A stretch of DNA of 11,981 bases from Pseudomonadota bacterium (GCA_029556045.1 JAKQGS010000027.1:1-11981), one strand, 5' to 3'; positions 1-6,501 are shown, counted from the first letter of the stretch. Notes: generated from the sequence alone by a model not told the origin. Numbers and translations: made by a program.

Positions 1-948
1 GAAAATCACCGCCGCAAATGGCATACCGATACGTTGATGCAGGAGAAAACGGGCTTTGAGGTAGAGATCCTTCTGGGACGGGTCGTCCTTCATTTGCGCT
101 TTGATTTCGTTGACATAACGCCACAGTTTGCGGGGGGGATAGCCCCGATAGTCATCGCTGGCGTTATCGCTGCCCAGAATCTGATCCTCAAATATGCGGA
201 TCAGGTCCAGTTCCGCCTTTTTAAATTTCACAATGGTGGAATTATCATGGAGCACCTCGGAGGAATAGATCACCCCGTAGTCAAACGACATCCGCAGGTT
301 GCCCGCTTCCACCGAGCCGGTGATGGAGGCGCTGGGAGCCAACAGGGTGAACTTCTGATTGGACTGCAGTGCCCCAGGGGCCAGCATCACATTGACAAAC
401 CGGGAACGGTCCGGAGAGATCTCTTCCGCATAAAGCACATATCCCAGGAAATCATCGATAAACACCCCGGGTTTCATGCTCACTTTCATCATATTATCCA
501 ACTCGGTCTGGGTCTTGCGGTGATAAAAATCTACGGTTTCCCGTCGCCCCCACGGCTCAAAAAAAAGAGCCGCCCCAGCCGCAATAAAATAAAGTGCGAT
601 CCCGACCCCGATGATGGGCATCGAGACTTTTTTGAGTGAATACCCCGATGCCAGCATGGCGGTGTATTCACCATCTGCCGAGAGACGACCAAAGGCCAAC
701 AGCACCGCAAAGAGATAAGCCATCGGGATCGTAAAGGAGAAAAATGGCAGAAGAATAAAGAGAAACGGCAGCAGGACGTTTTCCAGCGTCAGACCAAAGG
801 TCACAATCAACTCGGAAATACGAATCAGCTGGGAAATTACAATCACGGCACTTAACACACAGAGAGTCGTGAAAAACTGCGGGATCACCTCTTTCACAAT
901 GTAAAAGAAAAGGGTGGGAGCATAATAATTTCGCCAGGATCCCAACAT
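1..948 (-). CDS. LptF/LptG-family LPS export permease (3' end cut by window)
   Basis: Inner-membrane permease of the YjgP/YjgQ family; in the Lpt system two such subunits pair with the ATPase LptB to extract lipopolysaccharide from the inner membrane and pass it to LptC/LptA. The reading frame is open for 316 codons from ATG at 948 to the window edge, with no stop. Visible: a first hydrophobic segment at about residues 13-42, a second at 57-85, a third at 108-130, then a soluble beta-rich periplasmic part at about 135-250. The stretch FGRLSADGEYTAMLASGYS (86-104) matches the conserved cytoplasmic loop that docks on LptB. The end (HQRIGMPFAAVIF) is where the fourth helix begins, so roughly 50-70 residues are missing compared with the usual 350-390. 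An in-frame stop lies 13 codons upstream of the ATG, so the start is well bounded. I cannot tell LptF from LptG. Divergent from the penicillin-binding protein gene. Confidence 0.9.
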   Translation of the reverse strand, partial: MLGSWRNYYAPTLFFYIVKEVIPQFFTTLCVLSAVIVISQLIRISELIVTFGLTLENVLLPFLFILLPFFSFTIPMAYLFAVLLAFGRLSADGEYTAMLASGYSLKKVSMPIIGVGIALYFIAAGAALFFEPWGRRETVDFYHRKTQTELDNMMKVSMKPGVFIDDFLGYVLYAEEISPDRSRFVNVMLAPGALQSNQKFTLLAPSASITGSVEAGNLRMSFDYGVIYSSEVLHDNSTIVKFKKAELDLIRIFEDQILGSDNASDDYRGYPPRKLWRYVNEIKAQMKDDPSQKDLYLKARFLLHQRIGMPFAAVIF

Positions 949-1005
949 GCGTGTAACCTGCTCGATTTTCTGGAAAACTTTGTGTCAAAATAGCATGGGT
1001 TTATG

Positions 1006-1011
1006 TATACT
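1006..1011 (+). promoter_or_regulatory. Possible -10 element for the penicillin-binding protein gene
   Basis: TATACT (5 of 6 matches to TATAAT) sits in the AT-rich core of the divergent intergenic region, about 70 bases before the ATG at 1080. No good -35 element lies at 16-18 bases; the preceding TG at 1004-1005 abuts the hexamer rather than standing one base away as in a classical extended -10. Weak support. Confidence 0.25.
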
Positions 1012-1041
1012 ATATTATTGAGAACTAAACCATCATGCCAA
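1012..1041 (-). promoter_or_regulatory. Possible sigma-70 promoter for the LPS permease gene
   Basis: Read on the minus strand: TTGGCA at 1041-1036 (5 of 6 matches to the -35 consensus), 18 bases, then TAATAT at 1017-1012 (4 of 6 matches to the -10 consensus). It would start transcription about 60 bases before the ATG at 948. It overlaps the possible plus-strand -10 element, so the two divergent genes might compete for polymerase. This is pattern matching only. Confidence 0.3.
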
Positions 1042-1051
1042 TCTGAATTAT

Positions 1052-1076
1052 TTCCGTAGGTTAATCCCCTCCGGAA
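1052..1076 (+). promoter_or_regulatory. Hairpin covering the ribosome-binding region of the PBP gene
   Basis: TTCCG (1052-1056) pairs with CGGAA (1072-1076); after one T/C mismatch AGG (1058-1060) pairs with CCT (1068-1070), leaving a 7-base loop. The right arm contains GGAA (1073-1076), the only Shine-Dalgarno-like bases close to the ATG at 1080. The structure would therefore hide the binding site in the mRNA. It may be chance or may damp translation. Confidence 0.3.
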
Positions 1077-1079
1077 CAG

Positions 1080-2393
1080 ATGGGTCATTCAAAATACCGG
1101 GTGTTTATGCATCACCACCACGCATCATCACAGCGGTGTCTGAAAAACACGCTGTTGGTTGGGGGCCTTGTCAGCGCCTTGCTTGCCGGGGGCGGTATCT
1201 TTGGTTGTCAAAAATCCCGAGCCCAAAAAGCGCTGAGCCTTCCGGATCTGCCGGAGATCCCTAACAATTTGCCATCGGTGGTAGATAACCCAGGAAAACT
1301 CTTTTTAAAAAACGGCCCGGAAGGCGGAGAGCTGACAATCATTCCCGAAATCCAGGGGCATATTGAAAACTTTGTGCAATCACGCGGTAATCCCGTTGCC
1401 GCATCCGTGGTAGTTGATGTGAAGACCGGGGATATTCTGGCGATGGTGCAGGGACAACAGCCGGAGCGCTGGGGGGGCACCACCCACTCGGCACTGCACC
1501 CCGGTTTTCCTTCAGCGTCACTTTTTAAGACGGTGGTTACTGCGGCGGCCTTCGAATTTTCGGATGTGGACAGCGAGGCCCCGATCGGACTGGCTGGGGG
1601 TTGCGCCCATGTGGGCTCCGCTGGAATCTGGATGCGCCGGGATACCTCGCAACGAGCGAACAAGATGACGCTGCGACGGGCGTATGGCCACTCCTGCAAC
1701 GGTTTTTTTGCTAAGATCGCCATCAATCGCATCGGCCTGGGTAGCATTCTCGCCATGGCGCAACGGTTTGGCTGGAATGGCTCCCCCATCCCGGCGGATT
1801 TTAAGGTGCCGGTGAGCCGCATGAATGCTCCTGCTCCGGAAAGCTCCAGCGTGCAAACGGTGGGGCGTTTTGCCGCAGGCTTTGGGCTGGTGGGCATTTC
1901 CGCGGTGCATGCTGCATGGCAGGGGCTGGCGGTGGCTAATAACGGTGTGTCCAAACCCATCAAAATCTTTAAAAACTCACCATTGAACAACCTCGGCCCT
2001 ATGTCGCCGCAGCTTTCCGACCGGGTGATCCAACCGGAGACCGCCTCCCGCATCCGTTCGGTCATGGAAGCCACCATCAGCGGTGGAACCGCCAGTCACG
2101 CCTTTCGCCACGGACCTATTAGAAAATTGCGGGATTTCATCGGCGGCAAAACCGGCACACTGACCGGGCATAATCCGGAGGGTCTCACCACCCTGTTTGT
2201 AGGTATGATGCCACTCGATAATCCAGAAATTGTGGTGGCTTCCGTGGTGGTTCTTGAGAACTTCTGGCGGTTTAAAGCCACTAATTTAGCCGCAGAATCT
2301 TTCCTTGCTTATGCTGAGTATAAAAAAAAATTCTCGACGGCCGCAGCGGGCCAGTCCCCGGAAACTAAGCAAGGCGATCGACACCTCCGCTAA
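1080..2393 (+). CDS. Penicillin-binding protein, transpeptidase domain only, probably membrane/lipid anchored
   Basis: A D,D-transpeptidase-type enzyme that would cross-link peptidoglycan stem peptides in the periplasm by the serine acyl-enzyme mechanism. All three motifs of the penicillin-binding fold are visible: SxxK as SLFK at residues 147-150, SxN as SCN at 205-207, and KTGT at 357-360, in the usual order and spacing. At 437 residues it has no glycosyltransferase domain and little room for the N-terminal dimerisation module of FtsI/PBP2, so it is a minimal transpeptidase. Residues 23-42 are hydrophobic and end in IFGC, so C43 could be a lipidated cysteine; a plain membrane anchor or cleaved signal peptide is the alternative. 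The N-terminus carries a natural HHHH (11-14). The start is uncertain: ATG at 1080 has only a buried GGAA before it, ATG at 1107 has no clear ribosome-binding site. The oxygenase gene follows after 59 bases on the same strand. D,D-carboxypeptidase or beta-lactam-sensor functions cannot be excluded. Confidence 0.88.
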   Translation: MGHSKYRVFMHHHHASSQRCLKNTLLVGGLVSALLAGGGIFGCQKSRAQKALSLPDLPEIPNNLPSVVDNPGKLFLKNGPEGGELTIIPEIQGHIENFVQSRGNPVAASVVVDVKTGDILAMVQGQQPERWGGTTHSALHPGFPSASLFKTVVTAAAFEFSDVDSEAPIGLAGGCAHVGSAGIWMRRDTSQRANKMTLRRAYGHSCNGFFAKIAINRIGLGSILAMAQRFGWNGSPIPADFKVPVSRMNAPAPESSSVQTVGRFAAGFGLVGISAVHAAWQGLAVANNGVSKPIKIFKNSPLNNLGPMSPQLSDRVIQPETASRIRSVMEATISGGTASHAFRHGPIRKLRDFIGGKTGTLTGHNPEGLTTLFVGMMPLDNPEIVVASVVVLENFWRFKATNLAAESFLAYAEYKKKFSTAAAGQSPETKQGDRHLR

Positions 2394-2452
2394 TTCAATG
2401 TTATAAAAGCTCCCACCCTTCGAACCGTTTTCAGCCAGGGGACCTCAGCACC

Positions 2453-3406
2453 ATGCAACAGCCATCCATACCCGTTGTTGACCTGCGGGACTTTCACACA
2501 CTTGACATTGGCAAACGCCAGGCATTTATCCTCACCGTGGGAGATGCCCTGCGGGACATCGGCTTTTTTGCCCTGGTGCATCACGGCATCGATGCGGATC
2601 TCATTCAAAAAGCCTACACCGTACAATCACGTTTTTTTGATCTGCCCACCGCCAGCAAAACCCGCTACGAAGTTGCGGAGCTGGGGGGACAGCGGGGATA
2701 TACCGGTTTTGGCAAAGAGCATGCGAAGGATCATCATGCGCCGGATCTTAAGGAATTCTGGCACATCGGACAGCCCTTCAGCGAGGCCGAAGCCAAGGAC
2801 AAGGGATATGCCGTCAACCTATGGCCAACGGAGTTACCTGAATTTAAAACCGTGATGATGGACCTCTACCATCGACTGGAAATCTGTGCTCTGCAGCTAT
2901 TGGAGGCGTGCAGCCTGTATCTGGGTGAGCCTGCCGCAAGGTTGCGTGACATTGCGGTCAAGGGTGATTCGATTCTGCGTTTGATCAATTATCCCCCGAT
3001 CCCCGCGGATGTGCATCCTCTCAGCGTGCGAGCAGCGGCTCACGAGGACATTAATCTGATCACCCTGCTGATCGAAGCCACCGCATCCGGACTGGAAATC
3101 AAAGACCGCAACGGCCAGTGGCTGCCGGTGGTCACACCCCCGGGCTGCATCATCGTGGATGCGGGGGATATGTTGCAAAACCTCACCAACGGATATCTGA
3201 AATCCACCACACACCGCGTGGCCAACCCGGATAATTCCCGCGAACGCCGTCTATCGATGCCGTTCTTTATGCACGCGCGACGGGAGGTGCCGCTTGATCC
3301 GATGCCGGCATGCGTGCGCCGCACCGGTGGCACGGAGTTATTTCCCAAGATCACCGCGGGAGACTATTTGATGCAGCGGCTGCGGGAAATCGGATTAATT
3401 AAATAA
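2453..3406 (+). CDS. Isopenicillin N synthase-family 2-oxoglutarate/Fe(II) oxygenase
   Basis: Cytosolic non-haem iron oxygenase with the double-stranded beta-helix fold. The N-terminal DIOX_N part covers about residues 5-110 (IPVVDL near the start, then IGFFALVHHGID at 36-47 and RGYTGFGKEHAKD at 81-93). The catalytic part begins near 170 with RLINYPP (176-182). Iron ligands are H197 and D199 (HED) and H254 (THR); R266 and S268 form the RxS motif that binds the 2-oxoglutarate carboxylate or, in true IPNS, the substrate. Its 317 residues fit the family, so it should be active. A clear ribosome-binding site AGGGGA (2437-2442) stands 10 bases before the ATG. It probably shares a transcript with the penicillin-binding protein gene upstream. 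Substrate unknown; the family includes IPNS, ACC oxidase, flavonoid and gibberellin oxidases and many bacterial enzymes of unknown role, so the family name does not imply penicillin synthesis. Confidence 0.88.
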   Translation: MQQPSIPVVDLRDFHTLDIGKRQAFILTVGDALRDIGFFALVHHGIDADLIQKAYTVQSRFFDLPTASKTRYEVAELGGQRGYTGFGKEHAKDHHAPDLKEFWHIGQPFSEAEAKDKGYAVNLWPTELPEFKTVMMDLYHRLEICALQLLEACSLYLGEPAARLRDIAVKGDSILRLINYPPIPADVHPLSVRAAAHEDINLITLLIEATASGLEIKDRNGQWLPVVTPPGCIIVDAGDMLQNLTNGYLKSTTHRVANPDNSRERRLSMPFFMHARREVPLDPMPACVRRTGGTELFPKITAGDYLMQRLREIGLIK

Positions 3407-3409
3407 TTG

Positions 3410-5410
3410 TTAGGTAGGCGATCGCAGCTCACAGGCGATGGTGACATACCCCTCTACCCGGGGGCGGAACACCAACTTCTGGCCCACTTTGAGATTTTTG
3501 ATCTGCCCCTTATGCACATCGTGGGGAAAGAACATGATATTGCCCTTTTCGAAGGCGGGATCCTCCACCTTGAGCCAGCCGACACGGTCCGGATTGTAGT
3601 GGGTCACCACTCCCACAAATTCGTTATCTCCGGATGAACCCTCCACCACCATCGCACCGGATTTGTCGAGGCGGTCCCGCGCCTGCTGCATGGCGTGCAG
3701 CTTGGCATCGTTTTTCTGCACAAAGATATAGAGCATGTGTTTAGCGCGGGTGCAGGCCACATACATCAGACTGGACATGATGGGGTTGGTCATGGGCAGG
3801 TTGTATTCGCTGATGTTGAAGATGATACCCACCGAGGTTTCCAAACCTTTAAAGCTGGCAATTGTGGACACATTGATCTGATGGCTGGGATCCTCTTTTT
3901 CCCCGGCCGTCTTTTTCTTGCGTTCAGAAATATCCAGGAGTTTGTAGTGCCCCACTTGGGACTGGGGGAAAAGTACCGAACCTTCCGCAAACGGTTTCCG
4001 AGCGGACAGCAACGTCAGGTCGTTGGGGTCCATGTTTTCTTTTTTAAGAAGATGGAGAAACAGCTCATCCAACTTTTTGCGGAAATCTTCCGGGGAATCG
4101 TAGGCAATGATCTCCGGCAAATAGCCCAGGCGACCACTGTGGCTTTTCAACACCTCTTTGCCGGTGCGGAACGCCCGTGAAAACCCCGCGATTTCGCGGG
4201 TGCTGCGGTAGTTGTGCACAAGTGGAAAGTAGGGGGGTTTGATGGGAAGGACATCCTCTGGCACAAACGACTTGTCGCTGCCACCGGAACCAAAAACCCC
4301 CTGACTGCGATCAAAGAACACGTAGAATCGGCTTTGCTCCGGATCCTTCAGAACAGTTTCAATGGCCTCCCACCAGAAGGGCTGCACATCCTGCGCTTCG
4401 TCGCATAACAGCACTTCGTAGCGTTTGCTGGATTGTTGAATGGCCTTCTTGAGGCGATCGGGACCTTCATATTGAATCCAGTCCTCGCGACTACCCTCAA
4501 AACTTCCGGGTTTTTTCAGAACATCAACACCAAAAGTGCCACCCAGATCTCCATAGGTTTCAACGTCTACCCCCTCACCCAATTCCTTTTTGAGGTAAAC
4601 ATTTAACAGGGGATTGCTGGAGAGGATCAGGACGCTTTGCCCGCTGTCGCGGTAGTGTTTGGCAAGCATGATGGCCAACATGGTTTTACCGGTTCCTGCC
4701 TCACCCTCCACCGCCAGTCGCTGCATACCAGCCACCGGCGTGATCAAGGTTTCGTGGATCACCTCCACGTCTTTCATGCGCAATTCGTGGCTTTTGAGGT
4801 AGTCCTTGAGAAACAGACGAGTGGCAAAATTAAATCCCGCCAAAACCCGGTGCAGGTTCTCCCCCACGTCTGCAAAAGCCAGAAATTTTTCTGGTTGACT
4901 CTGCTGGACGATCTCAAAGAGGGATTTTTCAAAATCCTGCAACCGTGTGCGCCCCAGCAGCAGAGACGGTTCGATGGCTGCCGTCGCCGGAAAGTCGCTC
5001 TCCTGCACGGTAGGAAAACACACAAGGTGGGAAACAGGCACCTTGATGTGATTTTTCTTTAAGAAGCGGAGAAACCGGCTCTTCCAGTTCAATGCCTGCT
5101 GAAAGGGATTTTTGATGGAAAAGGTTTCCCCATGGCGGTTCACCGAGAAAAATTCGCCCCGCTGGGCATCAAACTTGATCTGACCTCCCTTCACTTCAAT
5201 CACAATGGCGCCGAGCTTGCGGTGATAGAGCACAAAGTCGATTTCGTTATCCCGCAACCCTTCCCCGGGCTCAACCATGGATAACGTGCAAGAGTAATAA
5301 ACCTGCCAATCATCCCCCAGTTTTTCTTGGCAAAGCTGATAGATCTGCTCTTCCGCCCGGCTGCTGAAGATCACACGGGCGCTGCGGATATCCGGGAAAA
5401 TGCGAGCCAT
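3410..5410 (-). CDS. NERD nuclease-domain / UvrD-like SF1 helicase with C-terminal cold-shock-like domain
   Basis: Predicted ATP-dependent nucleic-acid-processing enzyme of 666 residues. NERD domain (about residues 10-130) keeps a PD-(D/E)xK-type site: NEID (E56, D58) and EVKGG (E72, K74). The SF1 helicase core follows: Walker A GEAGTGKT (236-243), Walker B CDEAQD (336-341), a motif III-like DRSQGVFG, motif IV HNYRSTREIA (399-408), motif V STIASFKGLE (515-524), motif VI YVACTRAKH (550-558). From about 598 the tail aligns by eye with bacterial cold-shock proteins (VGVVTHYNPDR, then LKVGQKLVF), although the aromatic RNP residues are altered. I chose ATG 5410 because GGAG lies 11 bases upstream; an in-frame GTG at 5446 has no ribosome-binding site. 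Likely roles are DNA repair or defence against foreign DNA; some nuclease-SF1 fusions (for example staphylococcal Nhi) act against phage, but no defence genes lie nearby. It ends 3 bases from the convergent oxygenase stop. Confidence 0.87.
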   Translation of the reverse strand: MARIFPDIRSARVIFSSRAEEQIYQLCQEKLGDDWQVYYSCTLSMVEPGEGLRDNEIDFVLYHRKLGAIVIEVKGGQIKFDAQRGEFFSVNRHGETFSIKNPFQQALNWKSRFLRFLKKNHIKVPVSHLVCFPTVQESDFPATAAIEPSLLLGRTRLQDFEKSLFEIVQQSQPEKFLAFADVGENLHRVLAGFNFATRLFLKDYLKSHELRMKDVEVIHETLITPVAGMQRLAVEGEAGTGKTMLAIMLAKHYRDSGQSVLILSSNPLLNVYLKKELGEGVDVETYGDLGGTFGVDVLKKPGSFEGSREDWIQYEGPDRLKKAIQQSSKRYEVLLCDEAQDVQPFWWEAIETVLKDPEQSRFYVFFDRSQGVFGSGGSDKSFVPEDVLPIKPPYFPLVHNYRSTREIAGFSRAFRTGKEVLKSHSGRLGYLPEIIAYDSPEDFRKKLDELFLHLLKKENMDPNDLTLLSARKPFAEGSVLFPQSQVGHYKLLDISERKKKTAGEKEDPSHQINVSTIASFKGLETSVGIIFNISEYNLPMTNPIMSSLMYVACTRAKHMLYIFVQKNDAKLHAMQQARDRLDKSGAMVVEGSSGDNEFVGVVTHYNPDRVGWLKVEDPAFEKGNIMFFPHDVHKGQIKNLKVGQKLVFRPRVEGYVTIACELRSPT

Positions 5411-5457
5411 ATTGGTACTGTCTCCAGAGTGGGAATATTTTGGCACTATGACTTAGT

Positions 5458-5486
5458 ATTTTAGCAGTATTAGGGACTTTTATAAA
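5458..5486 (-). promoter_or_regulatory. Possible sigma-70 promoter for the NERD-helicase gene
   Basis: Minus strand: TTTATA (5486-5481), 17 bases, TAAAAT (5463-5458; 5 of 6 matches to the -10 consensus). It would start transcription near 5450, upstream of the ATG at 5410 and downstream of the terminator hairpin of the preceding lipoprotein gene, so the helicase gene would be transcribed on its own. The -35 match is weak. Confidence 0.3.
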
Positions 5487-5507
5487 AGTTTCCACGGAGC
5501 AAACCAA

Positions 5508-5533
5508 ACCCGATGACCAAATCGTCATCGGGT
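5508..5533 (-). terminator. Hairpin terminator behind the repeat lipoprotein gene
   Basis: A perfect 10-bp stem (5508-5517 with 5524-5533) and a 6-base loop, GC-rich at its base. On the minus strand it is followed by TTGGTTTGCT, a loose U-rich run. It lies 45 bases past the stop codon of the lipoprotein gene and before the helicase gene. The broken U-run makes it a moderate rather than textbook intrinsic terminator. Confidence 0.55.
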
Positions 5534-5555
5534 CCAGTGTTTAAAGAAGTATCAA

Positions 5556-5571
5556 GGCGGTAGAAACCGCC
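5556..5571 (-). terminator. Small hairpin directly after the lipoprotein stop
   Basis: GGCGGT and ACCGCC form a 6-bp stem around a 4-base loop, 7 bases past the lipoprotein stop codon. On the minus strand it is followed by TTGATACTT, not a true U-run. It may protect the mRNA 3' end or act together with the larger hairpin at 5508-5533. Confidence 0.3.
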
Positions 5572-5577
5572 AGACAA

Positions 5578-6174
5578 TTAGTTACCAAGACGGGAGGTTC
5601 GACGAGGAGCTATCGTATTGTTTTGCGAGGTAAATGTCCCGGTTACGCCTTGCGATACGGCGTCAGGACTGGTTTTGGTGAAAGAAGCGATGATGTCGCT
5701 TTGCAGACGTTCACCGACGTTGCCATGCAGTGTGAATACATTATAAACAGCGATAGCCAAACGCTCACCGATGTTACCGTGAACTGTAAACTTCTGCACG
5801 ATGTCAGAGATCAGGCGGTCGCTGATATTGCCTTTTTCAGACATGGCTGTCCAAATAGCTTGAGCCACATCCACATTGCTTTCCGAAAAAACCAAAGATA
5901 CGTCACGAACCAAAGACTCCGAAACCAACTTGCCGTGCTCATTGAATTTAGCCAATGCTTCAACCATATAGATGGCGCCCGCATTTTTGGTTTCTTTCAG
6001 GCGGTTCAAGAGCGATCGGATATGCAAAGCTTGCTCAGCCAGTGATTCCGCGCTGGGAGCTTCCGCCGCAGCAACGGTCGCCCCTTCATAACCGCTGACA
6101 GTACTGTTGTTATTGGTTCCACAAGCCATTGCCAACATTCCGATCATTCCAACGCACAGCAATTGGGTCTTCAT
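5578..6174 (-). CDS. Lipoprotein with about six 18-residue tandem repeats, function unknown
   Basis: I do not recognise a family. The 198-residue product starts MKTQLLCVGMIGMLAMACG, a short lipoprotein-type signal with the acceptor cysteine at C18; the lipobox (AMAC) is imperfect but the overall form is typical. A low-complexity Ala/Ser/Asn linker covers residues 19-45. Residues 62-167 consist of near-identical-length units, best seen in K114-V131, H132-L149 and H150-K167, with consensus near [HK]GNIxxRLxxDIxxxFTx; units at 62-79, 80-97 and a 16-residue one at 98-113 are more divergent. Hydrophobic spacing suggests amphipathic helices. The tail is Ser/Thr/Asn-rich. ATG 6174 has GAGGAG (spacer about 6 bases) in front; a longer in-frame start at 6243 would bury the signal peptide and lies across the sigma-54-like promoter. 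The gene appears monocistronic, with its own promoter and terminator. Likely anchored in a membrane facing the periplasm or surface; partner unknown. Confidence 0.8.
   Translation of the reverse strand: MKTQLLCVGMIGMLAMACGTNNNSTVSGYEGATVAAAEAPSAESLAEQALHIRSLLNRLKETKNAGAIYMVEALAKFNEHGKLVSESLVRDVSLVFSESNVDVAQAIWTAMSEKGNISDRLISDIVQKFTVHGNIGERLAIAVYNVFTLHGNVGERLQSDIIASFTKTSPDAVSQGVTGTFTSQNNTIAPRRTSRLGN
5674..5991 (-). repeat. Coding tandem repeat, unit 54 bp (18 residues), about six copies
   Basis: The central part of the lipoprotein gene repeats with a 54-base period, one unit being 48 bases. The two units nearest the 3' end are similar at DNA level (compare GTTCACCGACGTTGCC near 5709 with GCTCACCGATGTTACC near 5762 on the plus strand); older units are recognisable only as protein. 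This pattern points to past duplication by recombination or slippage. Confidence 0.7.
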
Positions 6175-6226
6175 CAGTAACTCCTCTCTAAGTGAAAAAA
6201 AAGATATCACGACATGATTTCTTTTC

Positions 6227-6242
6227 TGCACAGGAAGTGCCA
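6227..6242 (-). promoter_or_regulatory. Sigma-54 (-24/-12) promoter for the repeat lipoprotein gene
   Basis: On the minus strand TGGCACTTCCTGTGCA matches the consensus TGGCACG-N4-TTGCW at all but two of its fixed positions, with the required ten bases between the GG and the GC. The -12 element lies about 54 bases before the ATG at 6174, leaving a leader of about 40 bases. An AT-rich tract upstream (6255-6270) could serve as a bend for an enhancer-binding activator. No activator site is recognisable. Confidence 0.6.
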
Positions 6243-6306
6243 AACCATGACTGTCTAAATATTCTTTTTTAACGGGTGGTTATTGCGAGGGCATTGGAGG
6301 GACTGT

Positions 6307-6501
6307 TCATTGCTTGTGCGGATTTGACTCGAACGCTAACATGCGGCTTTTTGGCTCATATAGCTTGCAAATTTTATCACACTGAAAGTACTTAGTTTCT
6401 TCTGCATGAGCCTTAGTCGACTCATGACCCACGAGCATTGCCATTTTTTTAGGACAATTTTCGCCATCAACTGTCACCTTACAATCAGTTACGGCAGGCA
6501 T
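6307..6501 (-). CDS. Possible small cysteine-containing protein overlapping the ftsK 3' end
   Basis: A 64-codon frame starting at ATG 6501, overlapping the last 17 bases of ftsK in another frame and ending 133 bases before the lipoprotein start. The product is hydrophilic, has no signal peptide or membrane segment, and has four cysteines (residues 7, 16, 41, 45) that include CDKIC near the C-terminus, which could bind a metal ion. I recognise no family; it is not the missing FtsK gamma domain. No strong ribosome-binding site precedes it (GAGG is about 15 bases away within ftsK), so translation would depend on coupling to ftsK termination. Without this ORF, 6175-6484 would hold only the sigma-54-like promoter. 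It could equally be chance. Confidence 0.35.
   Translation of the reverse strand: MPAVTDCKVTVDGENCPKKMAMLVGHESTKAHAEETKYFQCDKICKLYEPKSRMLAFESNPHKQ

Noticed and set aside
34..639. 201-codon plus-strand frame at the left edge
   Set aside because: Shadow of the LPS permease on the minus strand, whose membrane segments and conserved LptB-docking loop are clear.
1001..1021. AT-rich TTATGTATACTATATTATTG resembling part of a dif site
   Set aside because: Only the AT-rich core is similar; the XerC and XerD arms are not convincing and the bases are better explained as overlapping promoter elements.
1208..2077. Long 289-codon frame antisense to the penicillin-binding protein gene
   Set aside because: It lies wholly opposite a gene with all PBP motifs, has no recognisable domain or ribosome-binding site, and its composition fits a shadow frame.
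5408..5446. GTG start at 5446 for the NERD-helicase
   Set aside because: No ribosome-binding site before it, while GGAG lies upstream of ATG 5410, whose N-terminus (MARIFP) looks typical of NERD proteins.
6175..6243. Longer start at 6243 for the repeat lipoprotein
   Set aside because: It would place 23 residues before the signal peptide and run through the sigma-54-like promoter; ATG 6174 has an excellent ribosome-binding site.
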